Shown here: positions 52,073 through 60,098 of the stretch, in pieces | Layout of the letters: each line of letters begins with the position of its first letter | Numbering within the stretch: position 1 is the first letter of the stretch | Source of the DNA: Hyphomicrobiales bacterium | GTDB lineage: Bacteria > Pseudomonadota > Alphaproteobacteria > Rhizobiales > Rhizobiaceae | Reading direction: 5' to 3' | Assembly (NCBI GenBank): GCA_900472605.1 | Contig: UCJD01000060.1 | Coordinates: 1 to 64,000, forward strand | Length of the DNA stretch: 64,000 nucleotides | Program-made: the position numbers and the translations under genes | The notes under the pieces: model-generated | Database searches by the model: none | Seen by the model: the letters and a program-made list of their open reading frames with translations, nothing else | What the model was told of the DNA's origin: nothing

Positions 52073-54676
52073 ATGTCGAAGCACGCCAATTTGGAAGAGA
52101 TTGAAGTCACAGAAGAATCGGGCATCTCGCGATTTTTCAGCCGGTATCGGACGCATCTGACGGCGCTTGCGACGCTGGCCGTGTTCTGCATGGTGGGCTT
52201 CGCGATCGAGCAGCTGACGACCGAAGTGCGCTACGACGACGTGGTGCAGGCGCTGGCCGATACCAAGATCAGCTCGATCGTGCTGGCGCTGTTCTTCACG
52301 GCGCTGAGTTTCCTGGCGCTGGTGTTCTACGACGTCAACGCTATCGACTATGTCGGCAAGAAGCTGCCATTCCCGCAGGTCGCGCTCACCGCCTTCGCCG
52401 CCTATGCCGTCGGCAATACGGCGGGGTTCGGTGCGCTGAGCGGCGGGGCGATCCGCTACCGTGCCTATTCAAGGCTCGGCCTGACGCCCGAGGATATCGG
52501 CCGCGTCATCGCTTTCGTCACCATTGCCTTCGGGCTTGGGCTGGCTGGCGTCGGCTCCATCGCTCTTCTGGCGATTGCCGATGAGATCGCACCGCTCATC
52601 GATGTCAGCAGCTGGGTTCTGCGTATCTTGGGCGGGTCGATCGTGCTGGTGCTTGCGGCGGGCGTGGTGCTCGGCCGTGGCGGCCGATCGGTCAGCATCG
52701 GGCGTTTCTCGCTGCGGCTGCCTGACTCCGCCACCTGGTCGCGTCAGTTTCTGGTCGCCGCCTTCGATATCGCGGCGTCTGCCACCGTTCTCTACGTTCT
52801 CCTGCCGCAGACGGCGATCAGCTGGCCAGTCTTCCTTGCCGTCTATGCGATTGCCGTCGGTCTTGGCGTGCTCAGCCATGTGCCGGCCGGCCTCGGCGTG
52901 TTCGAGACGGTCATCATCGCCGCGCTCGGCAGTGCCGTGAATATCGATGCGGTGCTCGGCTCGCTGGTGCTCTACCGCCTGATCTATCACGTCGTGCCAC
53001 TGCTGCTTGCGGTTCTGGCTGTCTCGGCGACCGAGCTTCGCCGTTTCGCCGACCATCCCGTCGCTTCCGGATTCCGCCGGATCGGCATCCGATTGATGCC
53101 GCAACTGCTGTCGACGCTGTCGCTGCTGCTCGGCGTCATGCTGATCTTTTCGAGCGTCACGCCGACGCCCGACTCTAATCTGGAGTTCCTCTCAAACTAT
53201 CTGCCGCTGCCGATCGTCGAAGGCGCGCATTTCCTCTCCAGTCTTGCCGGGCTGGCGCTCGTGGTCGCCGCGCGCGGTCTCGGCCAGAAGCTCGACGGCG
53301 CCTGGTGGATTTCGATCTTCTCGGCCGCCGCAGCACTCATGCTGTCGCTGCTGAAGGCAGTGGCGCTGGTCGAGGCGTCGTTCCTCGGCTTCCTGATCTT
53401 CGGCCTGTTCGTCAGCCGCCGGCTGTTTCGCCGCCGCGCCTCGCTGCTCAATCAGACGCTCACCGCATCCTGGCTGACGGCGATCGCCGTCGTCTGCGTC
53501 GGCGCCGTGGTGATCCTGCTCTTCGTCTATCGCGACGTCGACTACAGCAACGAGCTGTGGTGGCAGTTCGAATTCGCCGAGGAGGCTCCGCGTGGCCTGC
53601 GCGCCGTGCTTGGGATCACCATCATCTCGACCGCCATCGCCGTCTTCAGCCTGCTGCGGCCGGCCACCACGCGGCTTGAACCGGCATCGGACGAAACGCT
53701 GGAGCGCGCCGTCGATATCGTCGAGAAGCAGCGCTACGCCGACGCCAATCTGGTGCGCATGGGCGACAAGAGCGTGATGTTCTCGGACAAGGGCGACGCC
53801 TTCATCATGTATGGCCGCCAGGGGCGCTCGTGGATCGCGCTTTTCGATCCTGTCGGCGACCGCAGCGCGATGCCTGAACTCGTGTGGCGGTTCGTCGAGA
53901 CGGCGCGGGCCGCCGGCTGCCGCGCCGTGTTCTACCAGATCTCGCCGGCGCTGCTTTCGCATTGCGCCGATGCAGGGCTTCGCGCATTCAAACTCGGCGA
54001 ACTGGCCGTCTCCGATCTCTCGACCTTCGAGATGAAGGGCGGCAAGTGGGCGAACCTGCGCCAGACAGCGAGCCGCGCCCAGCGCGACGGGCTGACCTTC
54101 GAGGTGGTCATGCCTGAGGACGTGCCCGGCGTGATGGACGAGCTGGCGGCGGTTTCCAATGCCTGGCTCGAGGATCACAACGCCAAGGAGAAGGGGTTCT
54201 CGCTCGGTGCGTTCACGCCCGACTACATCCTTGCCCAGCCGGTCGGCATCCTGAAGCTCGAGGGCAAGATCGTCGCCTTCGCCAATATCCTGATCACCGG
54301 CGCCAAGGACGAGGGCACCATCGACCTGATGCGTTTCTCGCCGGATGCGCCAAAGGGCTCCATGGACTTCCTTTTCGTGCAGATCATGGAATATCTGCGT
54401 GCCGAGGGCTTCTCGCATTTCAACCTCGGCATGGCGCCGCTTTCGGGCATGTCGAAGCGCGAGACGGCGCCGGTTTGGGACCGCATCGGAAGCACCGTGT
54501 TCGAGCACGGCGAGCGCTTCTATAACTTCAAGGGCCTCAGGGCCTTCAAATCCAAGTTTCATCCTCAATGGCATCCGCGCTATCTTGCTGTGTCCGGAGG
54601 AGGCAATCCGATGATCGCTTTGATGGACGCGACGCTCCTGATCGGCGGCGGATTGAAAGGGGTCGTGAGGAAATGA
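52073..54676 (+). CDS. lpiA: Lysyl-phosphatidylglycerol synthase (LpiA/MprF)
   Basis: An 867-residue membrane enzyme that transfers lysine from lysyl-tRNA to phosphatidylglycerol and flips the product. The N-terminal flippase domain has about 13 membrane segments (30-535), the C-terminal synthase (DUF2156, about 560-867) has DLMRFSPDAPKGSMDFLF and SKFHPQWHPRYL. In rhizobia the gene is lpiA (low-pH inducible), next to atvA/acvB, and gives resistance to cationic peptides and acid. It overlaps acvB by 4 nt (ATGA). Confidence 0.93.
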   Translation: MSKHANLEEIEVTEESGISRFFSRYRTHLTALATLAVFCMVGFAIEQLTTEVRYDDVVQALADTKISSIVLALFFTALSFLALVFYDVNAIDYVGKKLPFPQVALTAFAAYAVGNTAGFGALSGGAIRYRAYSRLGLTPEDIGRVIAFVTIAFGLGLAGVGSIALLAIADEIAPLIDVSSWVLRILGGSIVLVLAAGVVLGRGGRSVSIGRFSLRLPDSATWSRQFLVAAFDIAASATVLYVLLPQTAISWPVFLAVYAIAVGLGVLSHVPAGLGVFETVIIAALGSAVNIDAVLGSLVLYRLIYHVVPLLLAVLAVSATELRRFADHPVASGFRRIGIRLMPQLLSTLSLLLGVMLIFSSVTPTPDSNLEFLSNYLPLPIVEGAHFLSSLAGLALVVAARGLGQKLDGAWWISIFSAAAALMLSLLKAVALVEASFLGFLIFGLFVSRRLFRRRASLLNQTLTASWLTAIAVVCVGAVVILLFVYRDVDYSNELWWQFEFAEEAPRGLRAVLGITIISTAIAVFSLLRPATTRLEPASDETLERAVDIVEKQRYADANLVRMGDKSVMFSDKGDAFIMYGRQGRSWIALFDPVGDRSAMPELVWRFVETARAAGCRAVFYQISPALLSHCADAGLRAFKLGELAVSDLSTFEMKGGKWANLRQTASRAQRDGLTFEVVMPEDVPGVMDELAAVSNAWLEDHNAKEKGFSLGAFTPDYILAQPVGILKLEGKIVAFANILITGAKDEGTIDLMRFSPDAPKGSMDFLFVQIMEYLRAEGFSHFNLGMAPLSGMSKRETAPVWDRIGSTVFEHGERFYNFKGLRAFKSKFHPQWHPRYLAVSGGGNPMIALMDATLLIGGGLKGVVRK

Positions 54677-56055
54677 TGAAAAGACACATTCTGGCCGCCG
54701 CCTGTGCACTGGCGCTCTCCATTCCCGCCGCACGCGCGGCCGACGAGACGACGCAGGAGTTCGAGACCGGGCTTATTCCGTCGCCGCACATCTTCCTGCC
54801 GGATGGGGACGTCAAAGGCGCCGTGATGCTGATCTCGGACGCCGCCGGCTGGGGCGACAAGGAAAAGACCGAAGCCGACCGGCTGGTGGGCGAGGGGGCC
54901 GTGGTCATCGGCGTCGATTTCCCGTCCTATATCGATGCTCTGCGCAAATACGACGTCAGCGACAATGACGGCTGCATCTATCTGGTCTCCGATATCGAGT
55001 CGCTCAGCCAGCAGGTGCAGCGCGCCGCCGGCAACAGCCCGTACCACCTGCCTGTTGTGGCCGGCATCGGCGAGGGCGGGGCGCTGGCGCTGGCGATCGC
55101 CGCGCAGACGCCGGATGCAACCATCGGCCAGACGCTGGCGGTCGATCCGCTGGCGGGCATTCCTCTGACGCAGCAGCTCTGCACACCGGCCAAGAAGAAG
55201 ACGGTCGGCGAGCGGATGATCTATGGCCTCAGCGACATCGCGCTGCCGGATCCGATCATTGCGGCCTTCACGCCCAATGCCAACAAGGATGGGCGCGCGC
55301 ATGCGGATGAGTTGAAGACGGCGCATGCTGATATCGACATCCGCGAATCCCAGGATGACGCGCAGACGACGCTGAGCAGCACGCTCGACGACCTGATCGC
55401 CGCATCCGGCAATGCCGACAATCCGCTCGGCCTGCCGCTGACGATCCTCGACGCGAAGCCCGCCTTCGACACGATGGCGATCATCTATTCCGGCGACGGC
55501 GGTTGGCGCGATATCGACAAGGAAGTGGGTGCGGCGCTGCAGAAACAGGGCATTCCGGTGGTCGGCGTGGATTCGCTGCATTACTTCTGGTCCGAACGCC
55601 AGCCGCAGGAAACCGCCGACGATCTTGGGAAAATCATCGAGCTCTACCGCAAGCAGTGGAAGGTCAAGCACGTGTTGCTGGTCGGCTATTCCTTCGGCGC
55701 CGACGTCGTGCCGGCCGCTTTCTCGCGGCTGAAGCCGGCGGCCAAGAGCACCGTGGCGCAGATCTCGCTGCTGTCGCTGTCGCACGAGGTGGATTACCAG
55801 ATCTCCGTCATGGGCTGGCTCGGCGCCAAGACCGAAGGCGCCGGCGGCGACCCCGTGACCGATCTGAAGGCGGTCGACCCGAAGATCGTCCAGTGCGTCT
55901 ACGGCAAGGAGGACGATGACGAGGTTGCCTGCCCTGATCTGAAGGACAGCGGCGTCGATGTCATCGCACTTGCCGGCGATCACCACTTCGACGAAAACTA
56001 CGCGCTGCTCAGCAAGACCATTGTCGACGGACTGAAGGCGCGGCTGCAGGATTAG
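54673..56055 (+). CDS. acvB: AcvB/AtvA-type periplasmic lysyl-phosphatidylglycerol hydrolase
   Basis: A 460-residue periplasmic protein of the VirJ/AcvB family with a signal peptide (1-21, cut after ARA). It has two alpha/beta-hydrolase-like halves: the first is degenerate, the second carries the Ser nucleophile GYSFGAD (about residue 340). AcvB of Agrobacterium removes lysine from lysyl-PG, opposing LpiA, so the two tune membrane charge. The ATG overlaps the lpiA stop. It is convergent with the DinB gene with overlapping stop codons. Confidence 0.9.
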   Translation: MMKRHILAAACALALSIPAARAADETTQEFETGLIPSPHIFLPDGDVKGAVMLISDAAGWGDKEKTEADRLVGEGAVVIGVDFPSYIDALRKYDVSDNDGCIYLVSDIESLSQQVQRAAGNSPYHLPVVAGIGEGGALALAIAAQTPDATIGQTLAVDPLAGIPLTQQLCTPAKKKTVGERMIYGLSDIALPDPIIAAFTPNANKDGRAHADELKTAHADIDIRESQDDAQTTLSSTLDDLIAASGNADNPLGLPLTILDAKPAFDTMAIIYSGDGGWRDIDKEVGAALQKQGIPVVGVDSLHYFWSERQPQETADDLGKIIELYRKQWKVKHVLLVGYSFGADVVPAAFSRLKPAAKSTVAQISLLSLSHEVDYQISVMGWLGAKTEGAGGDPVTDLKAVDPKIVQCVYGKEDDDEVACPDLKDSGVDVIALAGDHHFDENYALLSKTIVDGLKARLQD

Positions 56056-56615
56056 TCCATCAGCTTCTCTTCGCTCCATCCAAGAGCGGCGATCTCGTCG
56101 CCCCGGAACCTGGCATCGTCGGCGACAATGAATTCGTCGAGTTGCGGCGGCTTCACGCTGGTGCCCGCCAGCATGGCATGCACCTGGCCGCGATGATGCG
56201 TCTGGTGCTGGAAGAGATGGCTGAGCACATCCTCCATTCGCTCCCGCTGAATGCGTTTGCCGCGATGGATGTCGACGGTCGAGACCAGCTTCTGCAGCGA
56301 CAGCGCGTCGGCGAGCGTTACCAATCTTGCGTCGACGGCGTTCTGTTCGGCGGCAAGGCTTGCGATATCGGGGCAGGGCTCCTCGACCCCCCATGCCTTC
56401 GGCCCCAACATGCCGCCCTCCAGCGCGTCGACATAGAACCAGTCCACCGTGAGGATATGGTTCAGCGTCGCCTTGATCGACGGGAAGAAGCTGACGCGCG
56501 GCGCTTCGAACTCGCCCGGTTGCAGCAGCGCGCAAGCCATGTGCAGGCGATGGTTGGCGAGCGCATTGTTATAGGCGAGCTTGCGGAAGGATCTGGTGGG
56601 GTCGAAAGCCGTCAC
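56052..56615 (-). CDS. DinB family protein
   Basis: A 187-residue helical-bundle protein of the DinB/DfsB metal-binding superfamily. The His in LTVDWFYVDAL (HILTVDW) and the HQTHHRGQVHAML pair form the metal triad. These proteins often act as thiol-dependent transferases. The start is GTG at 56615, five nt after AGGAGG; ATG 56648 is less likely. Its stop overlaps the acvB stop on the other strand. Confidence 0.82.
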   Translation of the reverse strand: MTAFDPTRSFRKLAYNNALANHRLHMACALLQPGEFEAPRVSFFPSIKATLNHILTVDWFYVDALEGGMLGPKAWGVEEPCPDIASLAAEQNAVDARLVTLADALSLQKLVSTVDIHRGKRIQRERMEDVLSHLFQHQTHHRGQVHAMLAGTSVKPPQLDEFIVADDARFRGDEIAALGWSEEKLMD

Positions 56616-56668
56616 GGCATGTCCTCCTGGTTGCGGCGTCTGGATCATGCGGGCGCTTTACGCTGCCG

Positions 56669-56887
56669 TCAGCCGGATTTCTTCAGCTCGGAATGACTTT
56701 TGAGCACCTTTCCGCCGTCTTGCTGCTCGATCAGATAGGCCGGTTCCTTGCTGCTTGCCTTCCGCTTGACCACGGCGCCTTCGATCGTACGCTCGACGTC
56801 ATCGGTGAAGCTCTCTTTGATCTTGCCGGTCCCGGTTCCTTTTCCCCATTTCCATTCGACATCAGTGCCGGTGCGGTACTTGTGCAT
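56669..56887 (-). CDS. DUF2945 (HVA1) small protein
   Basis: A 72-residue basic protein with TDVEWKWGKGTGTGKI and the AVVKRKASSKEPAYLIEQQDGGKVLKSHSELKK pattern of DUF2945, a family of hypervirulence-associated/stress proteins. ATG 56887 follows AAAGGAG. A GGAAC-N16-CATT element (56910-56934, minus strand, within the ruvB 3' end) resembles an EcfG promoter. Function unknown. Confidence 0.82.
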   Translation of the reverse strand: MHKYRTGTDVEWKWGKGTGTGKIKESFTDDVERTIEGAVVKRKASSKEPAYLIEQQDGGKVLKSHSELKKSG

Positions 56888-56909
56888 GACGATCTCCTTT
56901 CGAGATTTC

Positions 56910-56934
56910 AATGCACGAGGCGGATCGCGGTTCC
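56910..56934 (-). promoter_or_regulatory. Candidate EcfG-type promoter of the DUF2945 gene
   Basis: On the minus strand GGAAC, 16 nt, CATT. The rhizobial general-stress sigma EcfG uses GGAAC-N16/17-CGTT; there is one mismatch. It overlaps the ruvB stop region and lies 23 nt before the gene. Confidence 0.35.
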
Positions 56935-56935
56935 C

Positions 56936-57976
56936 TCACTCGTCCTGCTGGAACAGGCGGAACTGGGCGGCTTCGAGATCTTTCGGCGGTTGCATGCCGA
57001 GATGCTTCCAGGCGGTCGCCGTCAGCACGCGGCCGCGCGGGGTGCGCTGGATGAAGCCCTGCTGGATCATGTAGGGCTCGATGATATCCTCGATCGCGTC
57101 GCGCGGTTCGGAAAGCCCGGCTGCGATCGTCTCGATGCCGACGGGGCCGCCGCCGAAATTCACCGCGATCATGTTGAGATAGCGCTTGTCGAGCTGATCG
57201 AGGCCGAGATTGTCGACCAGAAGCCGGGTCAGCGCCTCGTCGGCGATCTCGCGGGTAACGGCTTCTGCCCTGGCGACTTCGGCGAAATCGCGGACGCGAC
57301 GCAGAAGACGGCCGGCGATGCGGGGCGTGCCGCGGGCGCGCCGGGCGATCTCGCGGGCGCCTTCATCCGTCATCGGCAGGTTCATCAGCCGTGCGCCGCG
57401 GCGCACGATCAGTTCCAGTTCGTCGACGGTGTAGAAGGACAGGCGCACCGGGATGCCGAAGCGATCGCGCAGCGGCGTTGTCAAGAGACCGAGGCGGGTC
57501 GTGGCTGCGACGAGCGTGAATTTCGAAAGGTCGATCTTCACCGAGCGGGCGGCCGGGCCTTCGCCGATGATGAGGTCGAGCTGGAAGTCTTCCATGGCCG
57601 GATAGAGAATTTCTTCGACGGCGGGGCTGAGGCGATGGATCTCGTCGATGAAGAGCACGTCGCGCTCCTCGAGATTGGTGAGCAGGGCTGCAAGATCGCC
57701 GGCCTTGGCGATGACTGGGCCCGACGTCGAGCGGAAATTGACGCCGAGCTCCTTGGCCATGATCTGCGCCAGGGTCGTCTTGCCGAGGCCGGGTGGGCCG
57801 ACGAAGAGGACGTGATCGAGCGCCTCGCCACGGTTCTTCGCGGCCTCGATGAAGATCTTCAGGTTGGCGCGGGCCTCGGCCTGACCGGTGAACTCGTCGA
57901 GCGACTGCGGCCGCAGCGTCGCGTCGAAGTCCTCGCCGCGTTTTTCCGGGGTGATGAGGCGGGCGGTTTCGGTCAT
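56936..57976 (-). CDS. ruvB: Holliday junction branch migration ATPase RuvB
   Basis: A 346-residue AAA+ motor. N-terminal LRPQSLDEFTGQ, Walker A FVGPPGLGKTTLAQI, Walker B DEIHRL, sensor motif ATTRLG and the C-terminal winged helix with QQGFIQRTPRGR. It drives branch migration with RuvA at Holliday junctions. The start ATG overlaps by 4 nt the stop of a VapC-type toxin, which is not usual for ruvB. Confidence 0.97.
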   Translation of the reverse strand: MTETARLITPEKRGEDFDATLRPQSLDEFTGQAEARANLKIFIEAAKNRGEALDHVLFVGPPGLGKTTLAQIMAKELGVNFRSTSGPVIAKAGDLAALLTNLEERDVLFIDEIHRLSPAVEEILYPAMEDFQLDLIIGEGPAARSVKIDLSKFTLVAATTRLGLLTTPLRDRFGIPVRLSFYTVDELELIVRRGARLMNLPMTDEGAREIARRARGTPRIAGRLLRRVRDFAEVARAEAVTREIADEALTRLLVDNLGLDQLDKRYLNMIAVNFGGGPVGIETIAAGLSEPRDAIEDIIEPYMIQQGFIQRTPRGRVLTATAWKHLGMQPPKDLEAAQFRLFQQDE

Positions 57977-58371
57977 GCGAGAAGTTCCATTCCGGGAATT
58001 TTGCGGGCGGCCTTGCGGTCGAAGGTAAGGGTTCTGGTGCAGCCCGCATCAGCGGCGGCCCAGACAACAAGATAATCCGCGATATCGGCGATCGGCCGGG
58101 ATGCGTCGGCGGTCAAAAGCTTCAACTCCTTCGAATGCTCGATAAGGATTTCATCCGCTTCCGCAAGCTGCGCCAATACGGTGGCGATCTCGGGCTTGGA
58201 GTAACCAAGACGTCTGTTGAGCAACCAGATGGTTTCAGCGAGCACGACTGCGCTGACATATGCAGGATCGTCAGCGGTTCGTTCGGACATGAATTGCCGC
58301 GCCATCACGCCTTGCGCCGGCTCGTCGTCAAGAAGAAACCGCAGCAGGATGTTCGTGTCGATCCCGATCAT
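57973..58371 (-). CDS. vapC: VapC-type PIN-domain toxin between ruvA and ruvB
   Basis: A 132-residue PIN-domain ribonuclease. The acidic centre is complete: Asp5 in IGIDTN, Glu in VVLAETIW, Asp in IADYLVVWAAA and Asp in TLTFDRKAA. Such toxins cleave tRNA or rRNA. The start overlaps the AbrB-type antitoxin stop by 4 nt and the stop overlaps the ruvB start by 4 nt, so translation is coupled on both sides. It differs clearly from the toxin at 59370. Confidence 0.9.
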   Translation of the reverse strand: MIGIDTNILLRFLLDDEPAQGVMARQFMSERTADDPAYVSAVVLAETIWLLNRRLGYSKPEIATVLAQLAEADEILIEHSKELKLLTADASRPIADIADYLVVWAAADAGCTRTLTFDRKAARKIPGMELLA

Positions 58372-58670
58372 TTACGACCTTCTCGCCATTCCCGCTGAAT
58401 ACGCTCCTCGTCCTCGGCCACCGCGTCCATGATGGCGTCATCAATGTCCTCTAAGCTCAAGCTCAGGCCATTGGGAGGCTTGCCGAGAATTCCTGCAAAA
58501 TCCATCAGTCGCTTTGTTGCCGGTATGGAAGCGCGCTTTGGTGTCGCCAACAGTTTGCCGTCTTCAACCGTTAGGTAGAATTCAGTGCCCGGCGCTATAT
58601 CCAGCTTGTCCTGGATGCCCTTAGGGATGGTCAGCTGTCCTTTCGAACTCAATTTTGTCAAAGCGCTCAT
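58368..58670 (-). CDS. vapB: AbrB/VapB-type antitoxin (module 1)
   Basis: A 100-residue protein. Residues 4-45 are the swapped-hairpin AbrB DNA-binding domain (LSSKGQLTIPKGIQDKLDI). The C-terminal tail, rich in Asp/Glu and Arg (DAIMDAVAEDEERIQREW), would wrap the toxin. ATG at 58670 follows AAAGAGGC. Upstream TTGGCG-N17-TACTAT (58728-58700, minus strand) is a likely own promoter, directly after the ruvA stop. Confidence 0.88.
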   Translation of the reverse strand: MSALTKLSSKGQLTIPKGIQDKLDIAPGTEFYLTVEDGKLLATPKRASIPATKRLMDFAGILGKPPNGLSLSLEDIDDAIMDAVAEDEERIQREWREGRK

Positions 58671-58699
58671 GTTGAAGCCTCTTTCGGTCGAGTGCATCA

Positions 58700-58728
58700 A
58701 TAGTAGTTGCAAACCTGCTTCCCGCCAA
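58700..58728 (-). promoter_or_regulatory. Candidate promoter of vapBC module 1
   Basis: TTGGCG at 58723-58728 and TACTAT at 58700-58705 on the minus strand are separated by 17 nt. It lies between ruvA stop and vapB and may also serve ruvB. Confidence 0.45.
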
Positions 58729-59346
58729 TCACCGCGACAACTCCTTCAGCCCCAAGCGGATCAGCTTGGCGCTGTCTGCGCCTTCACCTGCCGTCTTCAT
58801 CGCGGCCGCAACGGCGTTTGCGGCCTGATCTCTGCTGTAGCCGAGATTGGTCAGCGCCGAGACCGCGTCGGCAACCGGCGCGGAGGCGACGCCTTCGCCG
58901 AGTTCCTGCTTGAGGCCGATATTGGCCGAGGCCTCGCCGGCGAAGGCCGGGGCCTTGTTCTTCAGTTCGGTGACGATGCGCACCGCGACCTTGGGGCCGA
59001 CGCCGTTGGCGCGTGAGATCGACGTCTTGTCCTGCAGGGCGATGGCGTTGGCGATTTCACCTGGCGTCAAGGTAGAGAGAATGGCGAGCGCCACCTTGGC
59101 GCCGACGCCCTGGACGCTCTGCAGCAGGTTGAACCAGTCGCGCTCAAGTGCTGTCATGAAGCCGAAGAGCTTCAGTTGGTCTTCGCGCACATAGGTCTCG
59201 ATGAAGAGAATGCAGGCCTCGCCCACCGAGCCAATGCGCGACAGGGTGCGCGCCGAGCAATGCGCGACGTAGCAGACGCCGTGCACGTCGACGAGCACAT
59301 AGTCGTCGCCGATTTCGTCGATTGTGCCTTTGAGCTTGCCGATCAT
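58729..59346 (-). CDS. ruvA: Holliday junction-binding protein RuvA
   Basis: A 205-residue protein with the N-terminal OB fold (MIGKLKGTIDEIGDDYVLVDV), two helix-hairpin-helix motifs (GVGAKVALAILSTL and ANGVGPKVAVRIVTEL) and the C-terminal RuvB-binding domain (LTNLGYSRDQAANAVAAA). It targets RuvB to Holliday junctions. It lies between two toxin-antitoxin modules; the VapC at 59370 ends 23 nt upstream and vapB module 1 starts 58 nt downstream. Confidence 0.97.
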   Translation of the reverse strand: MIGKLKGTIDEIGDDYVLVDVHGVCYVAHCSARTLSRIGSVGEACILFIETYVREDQLKLFGFMTALERDWFNLLQSVQGVGAKVALAILSTLTPGEIANAIALQDKTSISRANGVGPKVAVRIVTELKNKAPAFAGEASANIGLKQELGEGVASAPVADAVSALTNLGYSRDQAANAVAAAMKTAGEGADSAKLIRLGLKELSR

Positions 59347-59369
59347 GATTGGGGTCCGCCAGTGGGAGT

Positions 59370-59786
59370 TCAGATGGGATGGGTTTCGGGCGTGATGAGG
59401 TCGAGCGCCGGGAAATAGGACCGGTATCCCTTGGGGTCCCGTGTCAGAACGGTATAGCCGCGTATCGCCGCATGCGCGCCGATCAGGAAGTCGGGCAGAA
59501 TCCGGTCGCGCCCGCCACCCGACTTACGATAGATGCGAAAGGCTGCGGCCGCCGCGAACGCCGCAGGCCAAGGTAGGTTCTCGCGCCGGAATTCGTCCTG
59601 CGGCAAGAGGCGGTCAACCTCGTCCATGTCACGATAGCGCACGGAAAATTCGGCATATATAATCGGGTTGATCAAAACTGGTCCGTTCCTGAAAGCTGTA
59701 AACACGCGTTGGCGCGACCAGCCATGCCAGTCGGATGTCGGTACGGAGAGATCGACGAGAACGTTGGTATCAATCAATGTGGGCAT
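59370..59786 (-). CDS. vapC: VapC-type PIN-domain toxin between ruvC and ruvA
   Basis: A 138-residue PIN protein: Asp6 in LIDTNVLVD, Glu in IIYAEFSVRY, Asp in LPDFLIGAHA and Asp in VLTRDPKGYRSYFP complete the site. The sequence is unrelated to the other PIN toxin except for the fold. ATG overlaps the vapB stop by 1 nt. The stop is 23 nt before ruvA. It likely cleaves a tRNA or rRNA. Confidence 0.9.
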   Translation of the reverse strand: MPTLIDTNVLVDLSVPTSDWHGWSRQRVFTAFRNGPVLINPIIYAEFSVRYRDMDEVDRLLPQDEFRRENLPWPAAFAAAAAFRIYRKSGGGRDRILPDFLIGAHAAIRGYTVLTRDPKGYRSYFPALDLITPETHPI

Positions 59787-60037
59787 CAGCGATCCCGCGT
59801 CATCGACATCAGCGCTTCGGCGTCGATCGTCTGGTCGCCGGTGCCTTCTAAACGATCGAGCGCATTCATGAACCGATCCAGCCGGCCGCGATCCTCGAGT
59901 TCCTGCTTGCCATTCTTTGGCGCGATCACCAACTTTCCGCCCTCTACGGAAAAGATCACTTCGCTGTTCAACTCGATGCCGGCGAGTTCTCGCAGGTCGC
60001 GCGGAATGGTGACTTGGCCTTTCGAGGTGACGCGCAT
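59786..60037 (-). CDS. vapB: AbrB/VapB-type antitoxin (module 2)
   Basis: An 83-residue protein, with the AbrB hairpin at the start (MRVTSKGQVTIPRDLRELAG) and a C-terminal toxin-binding tail (LDRFMNALDRLEGTG). ATG 60037 follows AAGGAG. A -35 TTGACT and -10 TAATTC with 17-nt spacing sit upstream and overlap a palindrome CGGTAA-N9-TTACCG, the layout of an autoregulated TA promoter. Confidence 0.88.
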   Translation of the reverse strand: MRVTSKGQVTIPRDLRELAGIELNSEVIFSVEGGKLVIAPKNGKQELEDRGRLDRFMNALDRLEGTGDQTIDAEALMSMTRDR

Positions 60038-60056
60038 CGGCTTGCTCCTTCAGTGC

Positions 60057-60091
60057 CGGTAAGAATTATCATTACCGCCAGAACAAGTCAA
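60057..60091 (-). promoter_or_regulatory. Promoter and operator-like palindrome of vapBC module 2
   Basis: On the minus strand TTGACT (60086-60091), 17 nt, TAATTC (60063-60068). The palindrome CGGTAA (60057-60062) with TTACCG (60072-60077) covers the -10. It is in the ruvC to vapB gap. Confidence 0.6.
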
Positions 60092-60098
60092 GAACAAG

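Noticed and set aside
54580..56535. A 651-codon minus-strand frame opposite acvB and past its end
   Set aside because: Covers acvB in antisense and runs in the wrong frame of the DinB gene. No ribosome site or family motif.
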